A stretch of 64,000 bases of DNA from CAWIJJ01 sp963836425 (GCA_963836425.1 CAWIJJ010000007.1:124001-188000), one strand, 5' to 3'; positions 1-8,836 are shown, counted from the first letter of the stretch. Numbers and translations: made by a program. Notes: generated by a model not told the origin, from the sequence alone.

Positions 1-378
1 GCGGACAAGCTGCTGCCGCTCCTTGGTGAACACCGCCTGTTCCGAATCCGCGTGCTCGTCGCGCACCTCCGGGACCTCCTCGCCAGTCGGCCCGTACCGG
101 CCGGCGGAGCGGTGGTGTTCCAGCATGACGAAGCGGCAAACCGTGTTGACGAACGCTCCGAGGCTCGCCGCTTCCCGAATCTCTCCCTTGCGCAGCGCCT
201 TCACCACCCGCAGAAAAGTCTCCTGGCGGATGTCATCGATGGCGTAGTAGCTCAGTCGCCTCGCCCGCAATCGAATCAGGATCAGTTGCCCGAAGTATTC
301 GTGGAAATGCCGTTCCGTTTCTGTGTCCCCGGCCGCTAATCGTTCGAGATATCCTGCATCGAAACTGAAAAATTCCAC
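1..378 (-). CDS. ECF-type RNA polymerase sigma factor, N-terminal part (runs off the window)
   Basis: Only the first 126 codons are in the window. They read as sigma-70 region 2 of an ECF factor: a core-binding stretch DDIRQETFLRVVKAL at residues 48-62, then a helix around SLGAFVNTVCRFVMLEHHRS (72-91). Region 4 should lie beyond base 1. The start is GTG at 376-378; an in-frame TAA lies immediately upstream, so no longer start is possible. It follows the polyprenyl synthase gene on the same strand after a 47-base gap that holds its own TATACT box. The charged linker after residue 95 fits the region 2/4 junction. Its regulon and any anti-sigma partner cannot be judged from here. Confidence 0.85.
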   Translation of the reverse strand, partial: MEFFSFDAGYLERLAAGDTETERHFHEYFGQLILIRLRARRLSYYAIDDIRQETFLRVVKALRKGEIREAASLGAFVNTVCRFVMLEHHRSAGRYGPTGEEVPEVRDEHADSEQAVFTKERQQLVR

Positions 379-395
379 TTAATTGGGGTGTGATC

Positions 396-401
396 AGTAT
401 A
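396..401 (-). promoter_or_regulatory. Candidate -10 box for the ECF sigma gene
   Basis: TATACT on the minus strand lies 17 bases before the GTG start, in the 47-base gap after the polyprenyl synthase gene. No convincing -35 is visible at 16-18 bases. Similar TATACT boxes precede other genes in this window. Confidence 0.35.
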
Positions 402-425
402 CCGCTTGCCTGGATCGAATAATCG

Positions 426-1427
426 TCAGTGGTCGCGCTCCGTAACCAGTTCTGTCACTGCTAAAAGCGCACGCTGGTACGGCGATTCCGCGAATTCCGA
501 TATCAGCGACCGCGCTTTGTCCGTAAATGCCTGCGCCCGTTCGCGCACCCGCTCGATGGCCTGATATTTCTTGAGCAGGTCCAGAATCCGGGCAAATGGA
601 ACCTCGGTGTAGCTGCGTTGTTCCAGGATTTTCTCCACCAGCCGCCGTTCGTCGGCCGTCGCATTTTCGAGCGCATATACCAGCGGCAGGGTCACCTTGC
701 CCTCGCGAAGATCGCCGCCCACCGGCTTGCCCAGCGTCTTTTCGCGGGCCGTGAAGTCCAGTACATCGTCTACAAGCTGGAACGCCATCCCCAGGTTCCA
801 GGCGTACTCCCCGAGCTTCTCTTCCAACGCCGGAGCGCCGTTGCCCGCCAGTCCGCCCAGCCGCGCGCACACCGAAAACAGGCAGGCCGTCTTCCGGTCC
901 ACCAGCTCCATGCAATCGGCCTCGCTGATCTCGATCTGCCCGATCCGCTCCAACTGAAGCAGTTCGCCTTCCACCATCATCTGTGTGAGCCCGATCAGCA
1001 GCTCCAGAAAACGGAAGTTGCGCTCTCGCAACGCGATCTGAAAGGCCTGCATGTACAGCCAGTCTCCCGCCAGTACGCAGGTGTGGTTGCCCCACTTCAC
1101 GTTGGTGGAGGGCCGCCCCCGCCGCGTTTGGGCGGCGTCGATGACGTCGTCGTGAACCAGGGTCGCGGCATGAATCAGTTCCACTACCGCGCCAAGCTGA
1201 ATCGCCGTGGGGCCGCCGCCTCCCGCCAGTTTGGCCGAGAGCAGCAACAGGGCCGGGCGCAGCCGTTTGCCGCCGCTCGATTGCAGGTACTGGCCGATGG
1301 CCGTCACCGCCTCCACCGAGGCCACCGATTCCGCAGTGAGCTTCCGTTCCACCTGTTCCAGCTCTTCCTGGATGAGGTCGAAAATCTCGCGCGCGGTCAA
1401 AGCCTGGCCCAGCTTGCCTAAGTTCAT
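426..1427 (-). CDS. Polyprenyl synthetase family protein (long-chain trans-prenyl diphosphate synthase)
   Basis: A 333-residue trans-prenyltransferase that condenses isopentenyl diphosphate onto an allylic diphosphate, probably making the side chain of a respiratory quinone. Both Asp-rich motifs are intact: DDVID at about 93-97 and DDVLD at about 220-224. The GGKRLRP substrate motif and the GKPVGGDLREGK stretch are also present. Length fits octaprenyl/heptaprenyl synthases (IspB/HepT type). I start at ATG 1427, 14 bases after the tatD stop; an in-frame GTG at 1472 would overlap tatD and adds residues that look non-native. It is the last gene of the larC-metG-tatD run. Chain length cannot be told from sequence alone. 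Confidence 0.93.
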   Translation of the reverse strand: MNLGKLGQALTAREIFDLIQEELEQVERKLTAESVASVEAVTAIGQYLQSSGGKRLRPALLLLSAKLAGGGGPTAIQLGAVVELIHAATLVHDDVIDAAQTRRGRPSTNVKWGNHTCVLAGDWLYMQAFQIALRERNFRFLELLIGLTQMMVEGELLQLERIGQIEISEADCMELVDRKTACLFSVCARLGGLAGNGAPALEEKLGEYAWNLGMAFQLVDDVLDFTAREKTLGKPVGGDLREGKVTLPLVYALENATADERRLVEKILEQRSYTEVPFARILDLLKKYQAIERVRERAQAFTDKARSLISEFAESPYQRALLAVTELVTERDH

Positions 1428-1441
1428 GTAAGTTAACCAGT

Positions 1442-2227
1442 TTACCTGTTTGATGACGCTTCCCGCAAACACAGCTCACGAAAGTTCCGGGTGGTGATTT
1501 CCGCAATTGCGGCTTCCGTCGTCCCGCGCACCTCCGCCAGGCGCCGCACCGTTTCCACCATGAACGCGGGTTCGTTCCGCTTGCCGCGATGGGGAATCGG
1601 CGCCAGGTACGGGCAGTCGGTTTCCACCAGCAGCCGGTCGTCCGGAGTCAGCCGCGCCGCCTGCCGGATCTCCTCGGCCTTCGGAAACGTGATCACTCCT
1701 CCGAAGCTCAGGTGGAAACCCAGGTGCAGCGCCTCGCCCGCCTGTTCCGGGCCGCCCGTGAAGCAATGCATGATCCCCGGGCCGCGCCATGTCCGCCGTA
1801 GCGTGGTCAGCGTTTCCGGCCACGCTTCCCGCGTGTGGATGATCACCGGCTTTTCCGCGTCCGCCGCGATTTCCAGTTGCCGGAGGAATACGTGGCGCTG
1901 ATCCTCGCGCGGGGAGAAATCGTAGTGGAAATCGAGCCCTATTTCGCCGATCGCCACCACCTTCGGGTGTTCCGCCAGTTCCCGCAGCCGGGCGAAGGTC
2001 TCCTTGGACGCCTTCGATGCGTCGTGCGGGTGCACCCCCGCCGTGGCGTACATTACCGGGTAGCGCTCCGCCAGCCGGATGGCCGCTTCAAGGTCCGGCG
2101 GGCCGCTCCCCGTGCCGATCGCCAGCATGCATTCGATCCCTGCCGCCATGGCACGGTCGATGACCTGCTCCCGGTCTTCGTCGTACTTCGCGTCGTCCAG
2201 GTGACAGTGGGAATCGACCAGTGTCAC
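1442..2227 (-). CDS. tatD: TatD family metal-dependent hydrolase (DNase)
   Basis: A TIM-barrel metallohydrolase of 261 residues, the usual TatD length. Metal ligands of the amidohydrolase fold are visible: H7 and H9 in DSHCH, E95 in GEIGLDFHYD, H131 in IIHTRE, H154 in MHCFTG and D204 in ETDCPYLAP. Family members act as 3'-5' DNases in DNA repair or as D-amino-acyl-tRNA deacylases. The start is GTG at 2225-2227, overlapping the metG stop in a GTGA arrangement, so it is translationally coupled to metG. metG-tatD is a very common bacterial gene pair. Confidence 0.95.
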   Translation of the reverse strand: MTLVDSHCHLDDAKYDEDREQVIDRAMAAGIECMLAIGTGSGPPDLEAAIRLAERYPVMYATAGVHPHDASKASKETFARLRELAEHPKVVAIGEIGLDFHYDFSPREDQRHVFLRQLEIAADAEKPVIIHTREAWPETLTTLRRTWRGPGIMHCFTGGPEQAGEALHLGFHLSFGGVITFPKAEEIRQAARLTPDDRLLVETDCPYLAPIPHRGKRNEPAFMVETVRRLAEVRGTTEAAIAEITTRNFRELCLREASSNR

Positions 2228-4144
2228 TTGAGCCTCGCCCCCACCGGGATGTCTTCGTGGAACCCCGCCAGCACCGGCTTGCCGTCATTCACCGAAGCGG
2301 CCACAATCATGCCGTTCGATTCGATCCCCTTGAGCTTCCGCGGCTGAAGGTTGGCCACGATCACCACTTTACGGTTGACCAGTTGCTCGGCCGTGTAGGC
2401 CTCGGCAATTCCCGCCACGATGGTGCGCGGCTGCCCCTCGCCCGAGATCAACCGTCATGTGCATCAGCTTGCTGGAGCCCTTCACGGGCTGCGCGGTCAG
2501 CACCAGTCCCACTCGCAGGTCCACCTTCAGGAAATCGTCGATGGCGATCTTCGGCGTCTCCGGCGCCTTGGGCTCGGCCGGCGCCTTCCCCAGCATCGCC
2601 AGTTGCTGCGCCGTGATCTGCTCTTCGAGTTCCCGCATCTTGGCGACGGCCTCTTTGAGCTCGATCCTCGGAAACACCGCCGCTACCTCGCCGATCTTCT
2701 GGCCCGCCGCCAGTCCGCCCCACGCCAGGCCATCGAAACGCACCGCCTCGAGCGGCTCCGGCATGCCGAGCTGGCTCCAGATCTTCGGCGCCGAGTGCGG
2801 CAGCACCGGCGCGAGCAGGGCCGTCGCGACCCGCAGAGCCTCGGCCGAGGTGTACAAGGTGCGATTCAACTGCTCGCGCGACTCATCGTCGGTATTGCGC
2901 GCGAGCTTCCAGGGCGCCTGCTGCACGATGTATTTGTCCACCGCGGAAATCAGCCCCCACACCGCTTCCAGCCCCTTCGAGTATTCGAACCGGTCGAAAG
3001 TATCCTGGACGGCTGCGATGGTCTCGCCCGCCAGCGCGGCAATTTGCGGATCGCTGCCCTCCGGCACCGCACCCTGCCGGTATTGATGAATCATCGTCAG
3101 CGTGCGGCTGGCCAGGTTGCCCAAACCGTTGGCGAGATCCGAATTGTACCGCCCCACCAGCGCGTCGTAGCTGAAGCTGCCGTCCTGCCCGAAAACGACT
3201 TCCCGCAGCAGGAAATAACGCAGCGCATCCACCCCCATCACCCGGTGAATCGGCTCCGACCGCACGATGTTGCCGCGCGACTTGCTCATCTTGTCGTTTT
3301 CGAACAGCAGCCACCCGTGCGCGAAGATCCTCTTCGGCAGTTCCAGTCCCGCGGCCATCAGGAAAGCGGGCCAGAACACCGCGTGGAAGCGCACAATCTC
3401 CTTGCCGATGAGGTGCAGGTCCGCCGGCCACAGCCCCTTGCCCTCCACCGCGCTCATGTACGTCGTGAGGGCGTCGAACCAGACGTAGAAGACGTGCGGC
3501 GCTTCGCCCTCCACCGGTATTCCCCACTTGATGTTCGTCCGCGTGATCGAGAGATCCGTCAGCCCGGCCTTCACGAACGAGATCACCTCGTTGCGCCGCG
3601 CCTCCGGCTGGATGAACTCGGGCTGCCGCTCGTACAATTCCAGCAGCTTGTCCTGAAACGCCGAAAGCTTGAAGAAGAAGTTCTCTTCCGTGATCGTTTC
3701 CGTCGGACGTCCGCAATCCGGGCACGGGTCACCTGGCTTGGCGTCGTTCACATAAAGATTGTCGAAGATGCAGTATTGCCCGCTGTAAGAACCTTTGTAG
3801 ATGAAGCCATTGGCGCGGCAGCGATTGAAAAGGTCCTGGACCACCTTGGCGTGCTGCGGGCTGGTGGTGCGCTGGAAGAAATCCACGTCGAGGTCCAGCA
3901 TCCGCCATTGCCGCGCGAACTCGGCCGAAATCACATCGCAGAATTCCCTGGGCGTCTTGCCCATCCGTTGCGCCGCCCGTTCCACGTTCACGCCGTGCTC
4001 GTCCGAGCCGGTCGTCAGCCTGGCGTCGTAGCCCTGCATGCGCTTGAAGCGCTTCACCAGGTCCGCCACAATGGTCGTGTACGCATGCCCGATGTGGGGC
4101 GCCGCGTTCACATAATAAATCGGTGTAGTCAGGTAGTATTTCAT
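2224..4144 (-). CDS. metG: Methionine--tRNA ligase, with a single-base frameshift near the C-terminal domain
   Basis: Class I methionyl-tRNA synthetase. The HIGH motif is at residues 17-20 and KMSKS at 285-289. A CPDC zinc knuckle is visible near 140, while the first knuckle is reduced to a single Cys. The catalytic and anticodon-binding parts read in one frame down to VDLG. The C-terminal tRNA-binding (EMAPII/Trbp111-like) domain then continues one base later as EGQPRTIVAGIAEAYTAEQL to the end. Removing one G from the coding-strand GGG at 2441-2443 restores a continuous 639-residue protein. The gene is essential, so sequencing error is more likely than true loss. The start overlaps the larC stop (ATGA) and the end overlaps tatD (GTGA). 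Confidence 0.9.
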
Positions 4145-5301
4145 CTGGATCGGTTCAAGTACGCGTAATTGGCTTCGGCGATGATGTGCTTCAGGGCCAC
4201 TCCCGATTGTGCCGCCAGCTTCCGGCAGTCTTCGAACTCGGGAGCGTAATAGCCCTCCTGTGTGACCTTGATGCGCACCTGCCCGTAGGCGGTGTCCACG
4301 TCTACGAACGAGCGCACCTGCACGCGCCGGTCGGCGGCGTACATCCGCACCCCCAGCGTCGTGGTCTCGGCGAAAATAATCTGCGCCAGCGAGTCCCGGT
4401 CTTCCGGGCGCGCGATCACCTGGAGCAGGTTGCCCGGCCGGCCCTTCTTCATGAAAATAGGATGCAGCGTGACGTCGAGCGCGCCTGAATCCATCAGCCG
4501 CTCCGCCGCCCAGGCCAGCACCTGCGGGTTCAGGTCGTCGATGTTGGCTTCGATCACCGTCACCGTCACGGATTCCGGCGGAGCCGTCGTCTCCCCAAGC
4601 GTCGCACGAAGAACGTTGGCCTGGTCCTTGAAATCGTGGCCGCCGGCGCCATAGCCGGAACCGCGTATCCTCATCGGCGGCAGCGCGCCGAACGACGTCG
4701 CCAGCGTCACCGCCAGGGCCGCTCCCGTGGGTGTCGTCAGTTCCATCGCCGGGCCGTGCGAAAACACCGGCACTCCCGCCAGCAGCCGCGCTGTTGCCGG
4801 AGCCGGAACCGGCAGCAGTCCGTGTTCGGTCTTGACCGTGCCGCTGCCCACGTTCACCGGCGAGCAGATCAGCGTCGCCACGTTCAGGCTGTCGAGGGCA
4901 ACACAGGCTCCTACGATGTCCGCAATCGAATCCGCCGCCCCCACCTCGTGAAAGTGGACCTTTTCGATCGGCACCTGGTGAACCGCGGCTTCCGCCTCTC
5001 CCAGCCGCTCGAATACCCGGATCGCGTCCAGCCGGGCCCGGTCCGACAGGTTGCCGCGCTCGATCAGCCGCACGATATGCGAAAGGTGCCGGTGCGCATG
5101 CTGTGGCTCCACAATAACGTGGTACTTCACGGCGCCGATCCCGGCGCGGCGGACGTCTTCAAAGGCTACGGCGGCGCCAATTTCCATGGACGCGACGGCG
5201 TCGATAATCGCATTTCGGTCGGCGCCGGCGCCGGCGAGAGCGCCGACCGTCATATCGCCGCTAATCCCAGAAAATGCGTCCAGATAGCAGGTAAGGGACA
5301 C
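4141..5301 (-). CDS. larC: Nickel pincer cofactor biosynthesis protein LarC (DUF111 family)
   Basis: LarC inserts nickel into the pyridinium dithiocarboxylate pincer cofactor in a CTP-dependent reaction, last step of making the lactate racemase cofactor. The family N-terminus CYLDAFSGISGDM and His-rich stretches (HAHRHL; HFHEVGAADSIADIVG) are clear, as is the C-terminal EANIDDLNPQ block. In Lactobacillus, LarC needs a programmed frameshift between larC1 and larC2; here one uninterrupted frame of 386 codons covers both. I use GTG 5301, with GGAAGG just upstream; a longer in-frame start at 5355 lacks support. No larA, larB or larE is in the window. It is the first gene of the run into metG. Confidence 0.9.
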   Translation of the reverse strand: MSLTCYLDAFSGISGDMTVGALAGAGADRNAIIDAVASMEIGAAVAFEDVRRAGIGAVKYHVIVEPQHAHRHLSHIVRLIERGNLSDRARLDAIRVFERLGEAEAAVHQVPIEKVHFHEVGAADSIADIVGACVALDSLNVATLICSPVNVGSGTVKTEHGLLPVPAPATARLLAGVPVFSHGPAMELTTPTGAALAVTLATSFGALPPMRIRGSGYGAGGHDFKDQANVLRATLGETTAPPESVTVTVIEANIDDLNPQVLAWAAERLMDSGALDVTLHPIFMKKGRPGNLLQVIARPEDRDSLAQIIFAETTTLGVRMYAADRRVQVRSFVDVDTAYGQVRIKVTQEGYYAPEFEDCRKLAAQSGVALKHIIAEANYAYLNRSR

Positions 5302-5367
5302 GGTCCTTCCATTGTAGCGGCGTGTGGCTGCGCGCCGGAGGGCGGAGCCGGCCAAAAACGCTCGGGT

Positions 5368-6534
5368 CTACCAGGAATATGCAGCCAGCAGTTTCACCGG
5401 ACCCGCGCTGTCGGGGCCGAGCGGAACCGCCAGCACCACCTGCACGTTGCGGCCGGACCATTCTTTCGCCGCGGTTTTCGCGATTGCCTCCATGGCCGCG
5501 GGGCTGGAGACGAATTCGGCGGCCGCCCGCGTTCCCCGCGCCGTGATGCCGGCCGCCACCACCGCAATCCGGTCCGTAGTCGGGTCGAGCACTCGGGACA
5601 CAATGGCATAGTCGGTGAACCCCGAGGACGGGTCGTTCGCCGGCCGGTCCAACCGCCACTGTCTGTTCGCCGGGTTTTGCCGGTCGCGAATCCAGGGCTG
5701 GCCTGCCTGCTGGTCCATTTCGAAATTGAAGCGCGCCTCGCGCATCAGCCGCATCGCCAGTTCGTTGCTGAATGCGCCGATCAGGACCGCCGGGCCCTGC
5801 TTCAGGTCCGCCAGGGTAGTGGCATCGCGATTCAGGATCCGGAAATCTTTCCCATGCGATTGCAGCACCGGCGTCAGCCGCGCCAGCGCCACCGCGTCAT
5901 TCATCGCCATCCGGTCGGTCAGAACGCGCCCCGCGTCATCCTTGATCGTCCGCGCCGCCACGCTGATAATCGCCTGGCCGGACGAGTTCCAGACCGGTTC
6001 CCAAAATCGCGTGTACGGATCGGCCGGAGCCCACGGTTTCAGCCACAACAGGAGCCCCACCGCCGCCGCCGTCAGCGCCATCGCGTAGTATCGCAACCGG
6101 CTGCGCGGCCGGGCGGCCTCCACCTCCGGTGTTGGTATCGTCGGTGCAACTGCCGCTTCCGGGGCCGGCACCGAGAATTCCGGCGCGTACGAACCGGGAG
6201 GCAGGTCGATCCGCAATTCACTGGTATGCTCCGGCGCGTGATAATACTGCGCCACCCGCTTGCGCAGTTCCCCGGCCGACACCCGCACCACCGGATTCGA
6301 ACTGGTGTCGTAAGCCGGTTCCAGCCCGAACACCTGCACTCCGATGCTGCGTTCTTTGAGCTGCGGCGCGCTGCCGCCCAAAGCCTCCTCCACTACGTAG
6401 CGGAGGAATGCCGAGTGGCGCTTGCTGTTCCGGAAAGACGCGCTGGCCAGGATCCGCTCGAGTTGTTCCCGCACCGCACCCGGGTCAGCCGGGTGGGTTC
6501 CGTGGGCAACGCCGTTCGATTCCTTCGCTTCCAT
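5368..6534 (-). CDS. Membrane-anchored protein with an acidobacterial winged-helix-like N-terminal domain
   Basis: A 388-residue protein of unknown function. Residues about 20-115 match a domain that I recall as highly expanded in Solibacter-type genomes, often fused to TPR or WD40 regions: key pieces are FLRYVVEEAL, LKERSIGVQVFG, YDTSSNPVVRV and ELRKRVAQYY. By pattern it resembles a DNA-binding or signalling winged helix. A proline/alanine linker leads to one membrane helix at about 148-166 (AMALTAAAVGLLLWL), followed by a soluble domain of some 220 residues that I cannot assign. Topology suggests a cytoplasmic N-terminus and an exported C-terminus, as in one-component ToxR/CadC-type sensors; that is inference. 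It is divergent from the oxidoreductase gene. Confidence 0.75.
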   Translation of the reverse strand: MEAKESNGVAHGTHPADPGAVREQLERILASASFRNSKRHSAFLRYVVEEALGGSAPQLKERSIGVQVFGLEPAYDTSSNPVVRVSAGELRKRVAQYYHAPEHTSELRIDLPPGSYAPEFSVPAPEAAVAPTIPTPEVEAARPRSRLRYYAMALTAAAVGLLLWLKPWAPADPYTRFWEPVWNSSGQAIISVAARTIKDDAGRVLTDRMAMNDAVALARLTPVLQSHGKDFRILNRDATTLADLKQGPAVLIGAFSNELAMRLMREARFNFEMDQQAGQPWIRDRQNPANRQWRLDRPANDPSSGFTDYAIVSRVLDPTTDRIAVVAAGITARGTRAAAEFVSSPAAMEAIAKTAAKEWSGRNVQVVLAVPLGPDSAGPVKLLAAYSW

Positions 6535-6595
6535 AGCACGAACGCCCGGGGTTCTCGAGAGGCCTTGAAATCAACAAAATAGTATCACATCGCGA

Positions 6596-6608
6596 CGGTA
6601 ATTTACCG
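6596..6608. promoter_or_regulatory. 13-base palindrome, candidate operator between divergent genes
   Basis: CGGTAATTTACCG has 6-base arms around a single central base. It lies in the 207-base region between the membrane-anchored regulator-like gene (start 6534) and the oxidoreductase gene (start 6742). A further half-site TTACCG occurs about 45 bases downstream. The position suits an operator acting on one or both genes; no binding protein is known. Confidence 0.35.
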
Positions 6609-6660
6609 GTTAATAACCCCCCTCCCCCCAACGTCCGACGGGTTCCTTACCGTAGCCCAC

Positions 6661-6688
6661 TTGCCCCCCGTGTTGCGGAGAATATAAG
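6661..6688 (+). promoter_or_regulatory. Candidate sigma-70 promoter for the oxidoreductase gene
   Basis: TTGCCC at 6661-6666 and TATAAG at 6683-6688 are separated by 16 bases. Transcription would start near 6695, giving a leader of about 47 bases that contains the GGAG ribosome binding site at 6731-6734. Confidence 0.4.
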
Positions 6689-6741
6689 ATACGAATCTAC
6701 GAAATGGTGCGGGCGGGAGCCCGCCTTCAGGGAGAAACGTT

Positions 6742-8454
6742 ATGTCACAAGGTTTTAGCAGACGGTACTTCTTCTACGGCTCGCTGCTTGCGGGGGCTGT
6801 GCCGATTGGAGGCTTCGGCTCCACCCAGTCGCTGTCGAAACTGGGCTTCAAATCGCCCAATGAGAAACTGAACCTGGCCGCCATCGGTGCCGGCGGGCAG
6901 CCTGCCGCCGACCTGCGGCTGGCCCATGCCGGCGTCGAGAACGTCACGGCACTCGCGGACGTGGACTGGTCGCGCGGGCGCGAATCGTTCGAGCGCTTCC
7001 CCAACGCGACCAAGTACAACGATTATCGCCAGATGCTGGACAAGTCCGGCAAGGACATCGACGCCATCGTCATCGGCACCGCGGATCACATGCACGCCAC
7101 CTGCGCCTTGGCCGCCATGCAACTCGGCAAGCACGTATACGTTGAAAAACCCCTCACCCGGACATCATGGGAAGCGCGCCTGCTGCACCAGGCCGCCGAC
7201 AAGTACAAGGTCGCCACCCAAATGGGCAACCAGGGATATTCGCATGACGCCACTCGCGTCGCCTGCGAGATCCTCTGGTCCGGCGAGATCGGCGAAGTGA
7301 AAGAAGTGCACGCCTGGATGGCTCGCGGAAGCTGGCCCCAGGGCATGACCAAGATTCCGCCCCCGACTCCGGTTCCCGATACCCTCAACTGGGACGTGTG
7401 GCTGGGCGGCGCCGAATTCCGGCCCTACACGGCCGGCGACGATGATTACCGCGCCTTTGCCGCGCAGGCCATGGGCCGTCCGGCCGCACCCGCCGGCGCT
7501 CCGGCCGGAGCTCCAGGCGCAGCCGCGGGGCGCGGTGGCGGAGGCGGCTTCGGAGGCCAGAATTTCGGCTTCTACCTGCCGTTCAACTGGCGTGGTTTCT
7601 ACGACTTCGGTAGCAGCCTGATCGGCGACTGGGGCGTCCACATCCTCGGGCCCGCCAACTGGGGACTCCAGCTCGATCCCAAGTACCTGCTCAGCGTCGA
7701 GTGCATCAAGAAAGACCCGCTTCCGGCCTTTACCTTCCCCAACATGCTCGCAATCCGGTATGACTTCGCGGCGCGGCCCAACATGCCGCCCGTGTCGATC
7801 TACTGGTATCACAGCCCGGCGGGTGACCCCTGGGCGCCTCAGGGCATGACTCTCGAGGAAGCGCGCAAGATTCCGGGCACCGGCCCGCAAGTCGGCCCGC
7901 AACAGGGCCAGGGCGGCTTCTTCGCCGGCGGCGGCCAGCAGCTTGGTGCGCAGGGACGCGGCGGAGCTCCCGGTGGCGCACCCGGCGCACCCGGTGCGGG
8001 CGGCCAGCAGGGTCGCGGCGGCGCACCCGGTGGGCAGCAGGGCCGTGGCGGCCGTGGACCTCAGGGTCTCGGCTACAACTGCGTCTTTGTCGGCTCCAAG
8101 GGATACATGGGAACCACCGGCCGCGGCGAAGGCGTCGGCCTGCTCCCTGGCTCGCGCTGGGCGGAATACAAGCTGCCCAATGCGTACCTGGCCCGCTCCC
8201 CCGGCGCCAGCACCGGCGACAACCACTCGGCCCACCTCCGCGACTGGGTCCGGTCCTGCAAGGGCGGCGCTCCCGCCTGCTCGAACTTCGCCATCGGCGG
8301 CCGTTATACCGAATGGCTGGTCCTGGGCGCTGCCGCCGTTCACGCCGAAGGCAAGCTCATGTGGGATAACACCAAGGGCGAATTCACCAACAACCGCGAA
8401 GTCAATAAGTGGGTGAAGCCGACCTTCCGCAAAGGCTGGGAAATCAAGCTGTAG
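6742..8454 (+). CDS. Gfo/Idh/MocA family oxidoreductase, Tat-exported, with glycine-rich inserts
   Basis: A 570-residue NAD(P)-dependent oxidoreductase of the glucose-fructose oxidoreductase type. It begins with a twin-arginine signal (SRRYFF at residues 6-11, then a hydrophobic stretch ending near GGFG). The Rossmann core starts at LNLAAIGAGGQ, and the EKPLTR motif of the family is at about 137-142. Two low-complexity Gly/Ala/Pro/Arg inserts break the C-terminal half, at about 249-275 and 380-440, which makes the protein some 120 residues longer than usual. GGAG lies 7 bases before the ATG. Substrate is unknown; members from this phylum are usually linked to sugar or glycoside breakdown. It appears monocistronic and ends at a hairpin shared with the converging gene. 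Confidence 0.88.
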   Translation: MSQGFSRRYFFYGSLLAGAVPIGGFGSTQSLSKLGFKSPNEKLNLAAIGAGGQPAADLRLAHAGVENVTALADVDWSRGRESFERFPNATKYNDYRQMLDKSGKDIDAIVIGTADHMHATCALAAMQLGKHVYVEKPLTRTSWEARLLHQAADKYKVATQMGNQGYSHDATRVACEILWSGEIGEVKEVHAWMARGSWPQGMTKIPPPTPVPDTLNWDVWLGGAEFRPYTAGDDDYRAFAAQAMGRPAAPAGAPAGAPGAAAGRGGGGGFGGQNFGFYLPFNWRGFYDFGSSLIGDWGVHILGPANWGLQLDPKYLLSVECIKKDPLPAFTFPNMLAIRYDFAARPNMPPVSIYWYHSPAGDPWAPQGMTLEEARKIPGTGPQVGPQQGQGGFFAGGGQQLGAQGRGGAPGGAPGAPGAGGQQGRGGAPGGQQGRGGRGPQGLGYNCVFVGSKGYMGTTGRGEGVGLLPGSRWAEYKLPNAYLARSPGASTGDNHSAHLRDWVRSCKGGAPACSNFAIGGRYTEWLVLGAAAVHAEGKLMWDNTKGEFTNNREVNKWVKPTFRKGWEIKL

Positions 8455-8472
8455 TCCGCGTCACACCGTACA

Positions 8473-8496
8473 GGGGCCGGCCCCTCCCCCGGCCCC
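8473..8496. terminator. Hairpin between convergent genes, likely bidirectional terminator
   Basis: A perfect 8-base stem, GGGGCCGG (8473-8480) with CCGGCCCC (8489-8496), encloses an 8-base loop. It fills the 43-base gap between two converging stop codons. There is no T tract, so termination would rely on the GC stem alone or on Rho. Confidence 0.55.
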
Positions 8497-8497
8497 T

Positions 8498-8836
8498 TCA
8501 CGGCCGCGCATGTCGCGGCTGGTACACTCCCAATTTGCCCCCGCCCGGCAGCGCGATCTGCGTCAGCCGGCCCCAGGGTTGCTCCTGCACCGGCGTGCAC
8601 TCCACGCCCGCGCGCCTCATATCCCCGATCAAGGCCTCCACGTCGTCGCACATCAGGTAGAACTCGTGTACGTCGTTGTGCTCGGCCGGGTGCACCGCCA
8701 CCTCAGCCGGCGGCAGGCCGAAGATCAGCCACCCGTGCCCTACGTCCACGTGCGGAAACTGGAGAACGTCCCGCAAAAATGCCCGATCCGCTTCCGGGTT
8801 CATGCTGTAGATGATCGAATGCGCCCCTGTAATCAA
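8498..8836 (-). CDS. VOC superfamily (glyoxalase/bleomycin resistance-like) protein
   Basis: A 112-residue single-module vicinal-oxygen-chelate protein. The pattern is typical: an N-terminal strand HSIIYSMNPEADRAFLRDVL, then HEFYLMCDDVEALIGDMRRAGVE, and a C-terminal PWGRLTQIALPGG with GVYQPRH. Possible metal ligands are an N-terminal His, H in HEFYL and a late Glu or Gln. The start is TTG at 8834-8836, chosen because AAGGAGG lies 9 bases upstream and embeds the stop codon of the kinase gene, so it is coupled to that gene. VOC proteins range from glyoxalase I to dioxygenases and antibiotic-binding proteins; the exact function is not predictable. Confidence 0.85.
   Translation of the reverse strand: MITGAHSIIYSMNPEADRAFLRDVLQFPHVDVGHGWLIFGLPPAEVAVHPAEHNDVHEFYLMCDDVEALIGDMRRAGVECTPVQEQPWGRLTQIALPGGGKLGVYQPRHARP

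Noticed and set aside
2437..2449. Programmed ribosomal frameshift as explanation for metG
   Set aside because: No stimulatory hairpin or internal Shine-Dalgarno is seen, and the other two frameshift sites share no slippery motif. Kept only as a lesser alternative.
6711..6724. GGCGG-GAGC-CCGCC hairpin upstream of the oxidoreductase gene
   Set aside because: Short stem, no T run, and it lies inside the presumed leader; it may slow ribosomes but is not a terminator.
7165..8343. 392-codon frame antisense to the oxidoreductase
   Set aside because: Composition is that of a reverse-complement shadow, and the forward gene has a signal, cofactor motif and ribosome binding site.
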